DNA from: an uncultured Clostridia bacterium
GTDB taxonomy: Bacteria > Bacillota > Clostridia > Oscillospirales > Acutalibacteraceae
NCBI GenBank assembly: GCA_947629295.1
Contig: CANRDH010000088.1
Span: 1-6,534 of the forward strand
DNA: 6,534 nucleotides
Direction: 5' to 3'
Shown here: one piece after another, positions 5,387 through 6,534 of the stretch
Layout: the number at the start of each line of letters is the position of its first letter
Position numbering within the stretch: position 1 is the first letter of the stretch
Notes under the pieces: model-generated
What the model was told of the DNA's origin: nothing
Database searches by the model: none
What the model saw: only the letters and a program-made list of their open reading frames with translations
Translations under genes and position numbers: made by a program

Positions 5387-6534
5387 ATGAAAGAGGTAAT
5401 TTTAATAAAGCTCGGTGAAATCGTTCTCAAGGGGCTTAACCGAAAAAATTTTGAGGATAGACTCATGAAAAACATAAAACACCGTCTTCATGAGATTGGA
5501 CCGTTCAAGGTAAAAAATTCTCAGTCGATTATAACGGTAACTCCTATATTCGACGATGCGGATATAGAGCAGGCGGCTGAGTGTATTTCAAGAATATTCG
5601 GAATAGCCGCATTTTCCCGTGCCTGCGTTTCCGAAAAGGATATTGAAACGATAAAGAAAACCGCAGTCGAATATCTTGAGGAGCATTTCTCCCGAATAAA
5701 AAGCTTTAAGGTTGAGGCAAAGCGCTCAGACAAAAAATTTCCGCTTACATCTCCCGAAATATCAAGGGAGGTAGGAGGATATCTCGCTGAAAACTTTCCG
5801 AATGTTGCTGTGGATGTCCATAACCCCGACGCGGTAGTGACAGTGGAAATAAGGGATGACGCAGCATATATACACTCTGAGGCTCATAAGGGAGCAGGAG
5901 GGATCCCCGTCGGAACGGGAGGAAAAGCCGCAATACTTATTTCAGGCGGTATAGACAGCCCCGTTGCCGCATATATGATGGCCAAAAGAGGAATAGAGCT
6001 TACTGCGGTACATTTTGCAAGTCCCCCCTATACCAGCCGCAGAGCCGAAGAGAAGGTTGTCGAGCTTTTGAAAAGGGTATCAAGATACAGCGGAAGAATC
6101 ACTATGTATACCATTCCCTTTACAAAGCTTCAGGAGGAAATACGGGATAAATGCCATGAAGAGTATTTTACCGTAATAATGCGCCGTCTTATGATGCTCA
6201 TAGCACAGCGTATTGCGCAAAAGGATGAATGTCAGGCACTTATTACCGGTGAAAGCCTCGGACAGGTTGCAAGCCAGACAATCGGCGCAATAGCCTGCAC
6301 CGATAATGTATGCACAATGCCCGTATTCAGACCGCTTATCGGCATGGATAAGGAAGAAATAATTGAAATATCAAGAAAAATAGATACATTTGACATATCA
6401 ATACAACCTTACGAAGACTGCTGTACGGTATTTACGCCAAAGCATCCGAGAACTCGTCCCGTGTTAAAAGACGTAATATCACAGCAGGAGAAAATTGATT
6501 ACGAGACGCTCATAGATGAGGCAGTCGAAAATAT
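5387..6534 (+). CDS. thiI: tRNA 4-thiouridine synthase ThiI, 3' end cut by window edge
   Basis: ThiI adenylates U8 of tRNA and inserts sulfur to form 4-thiouridine; in some bacteria it also serves thiazole synthesis. The frame stays open for 382 codons to the window edge. Order of parts: N-terminal ferredoxin-like region from MKEVILIKLGEIVLKGLNR; THUMP domain to about 165; PP-loop ATPase domain with SGGIDSPVA (186-194), ASPPYTS (211-217), ITGESLGQVASQT (286-298) and PYEDCCTVFTPKHPRT (341-356). Cys345 or Cys346 corresponds to the conserved core cysteine region. The remaining C-terminus is not visible. Bacillus-type ThiI ends near 400 residues without the rhodanese domain of the E. coli enzyme, and a linked desulfurase fits that type, but this window cannot show it. 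ATG 5387 has AGGA at 5379-5382 and a second site, AAGGGTGAT, at 5368-5376. It is co-transcribed with the desulfurase gene. Confidence 0.95.
   Translation, partial: MKEVILIKLGEIVLKGLNRKNFEDRLMKNIKHRLHEIGPFKVKNSQSIITVTPIFDDADIEQAAECISRIFGIAAFSRACVSEKDIETIKKTAVEYLEEHFSRIKSFKVEAKRSDKKFPLTSPEISREVGGYLAENFPNVAVDVHNPDAVVTVEIRDDAAYIHSEAHKGAGGIPVGTGGKAAILISGGIDSPVAAYMMAKRGIELTAVHFASPPYTSRRAEEKVVELLKRVSRYSGRITMYTIPFTKLQEEIRDKCHEEYFTVIMRRLMMLIAQRIAQKDECQALITGESLGQVASQTIGAIACTDNVCTMPVFRPLIGMDKEEIIEISRKIDTFDISIQPYEDCCTVFTPKHPRTRPVLKDVISQQEKIDYETLIDEAVEN

Noticed and set aside
5521..5933. Minus-strand open frames inside thiI
   Set aside because: They are shadows of the conserved THUMP-domain coding sequence on the plus strand, with no ribosome site or family signature.

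Overview
The window reads as a chromosomal segment from a spore-forming, anaerobic member of the Clostridia (Bacillota). SpoVAC marks an endospore former. A flavin reductase-rubredoxin fusion points to an anaerobe handling oxygen or NO stress. A NifS-type cysteine desulfurase directly followed by thiI is a Bacillota-style arrangement, and the rest of the content (ECF sigma factor, Ryr-domain protein, VanY-like membrane protein, NadA) fits gut-type Clostridia. Base use looks moderately AT-rich in genes and very AT-rich between them. The genus cannot be decided from the sequence.

Layout. On the minus strand, read from high to low coordinates: spoVAC (3628-4077), a flavin reductase-rubredoxin gene (2834-3478), nadA (1721-2638), a membrane-anchored VanY-family protein (690-1520), a small Ryr-domain protein (318-602), and the first 37 codons of an ECF-type sigma factor (1-113). 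On the plus strand, diverging from spoVAC: a cysteine desulfurase (4201-5343) and thiI (5387 to the window edge, 3' end missing). Intrinsic terminators follow nadA (1668-1702) and the Ryr gene (278-319). Good sigma-A-like promoters precede the VanY-like gene (1570-1597) and the flavin reductase-rubredoxin gene (3530-3558). The minus-strand genes are therefore several short transcription units, not one operon.

How the genes work together. The clearest functional unit is the desulfurase plus thiI: the first takes sulfur from cysteine as a persulfide, and ThiI uses it with ATP to make 4-thiouridine at position 8 of tRNA. NadA makes quinolinate for NAD and needs a 4Fe-4S cluster. The VanY-like and Ryr genes probably share a transcript, because 87 bp without a clear terminator separates them and a strong hairpin follows the Ryr stop codon.

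Most interesting points. The VanY-family protein keeps the fold signatures but has replaced every catalytic and zinc-binding residue I could place (His to Tyr192, Asp to Lys199, Glu to Asp243, His to Gln246), so it looks like a membrane-anchored pseudoenzyme. SpoVAC stands alone, without spoVAD or spoVAE beside it. The nadA upstream region carries repeated TGACAAGTTT boxes that overlap a strong-looking promoter pointing the opposite way. I saw no mobile element, CRISPR array, tRNA, rRNA or defence island, and no convincing new multi-gene system.
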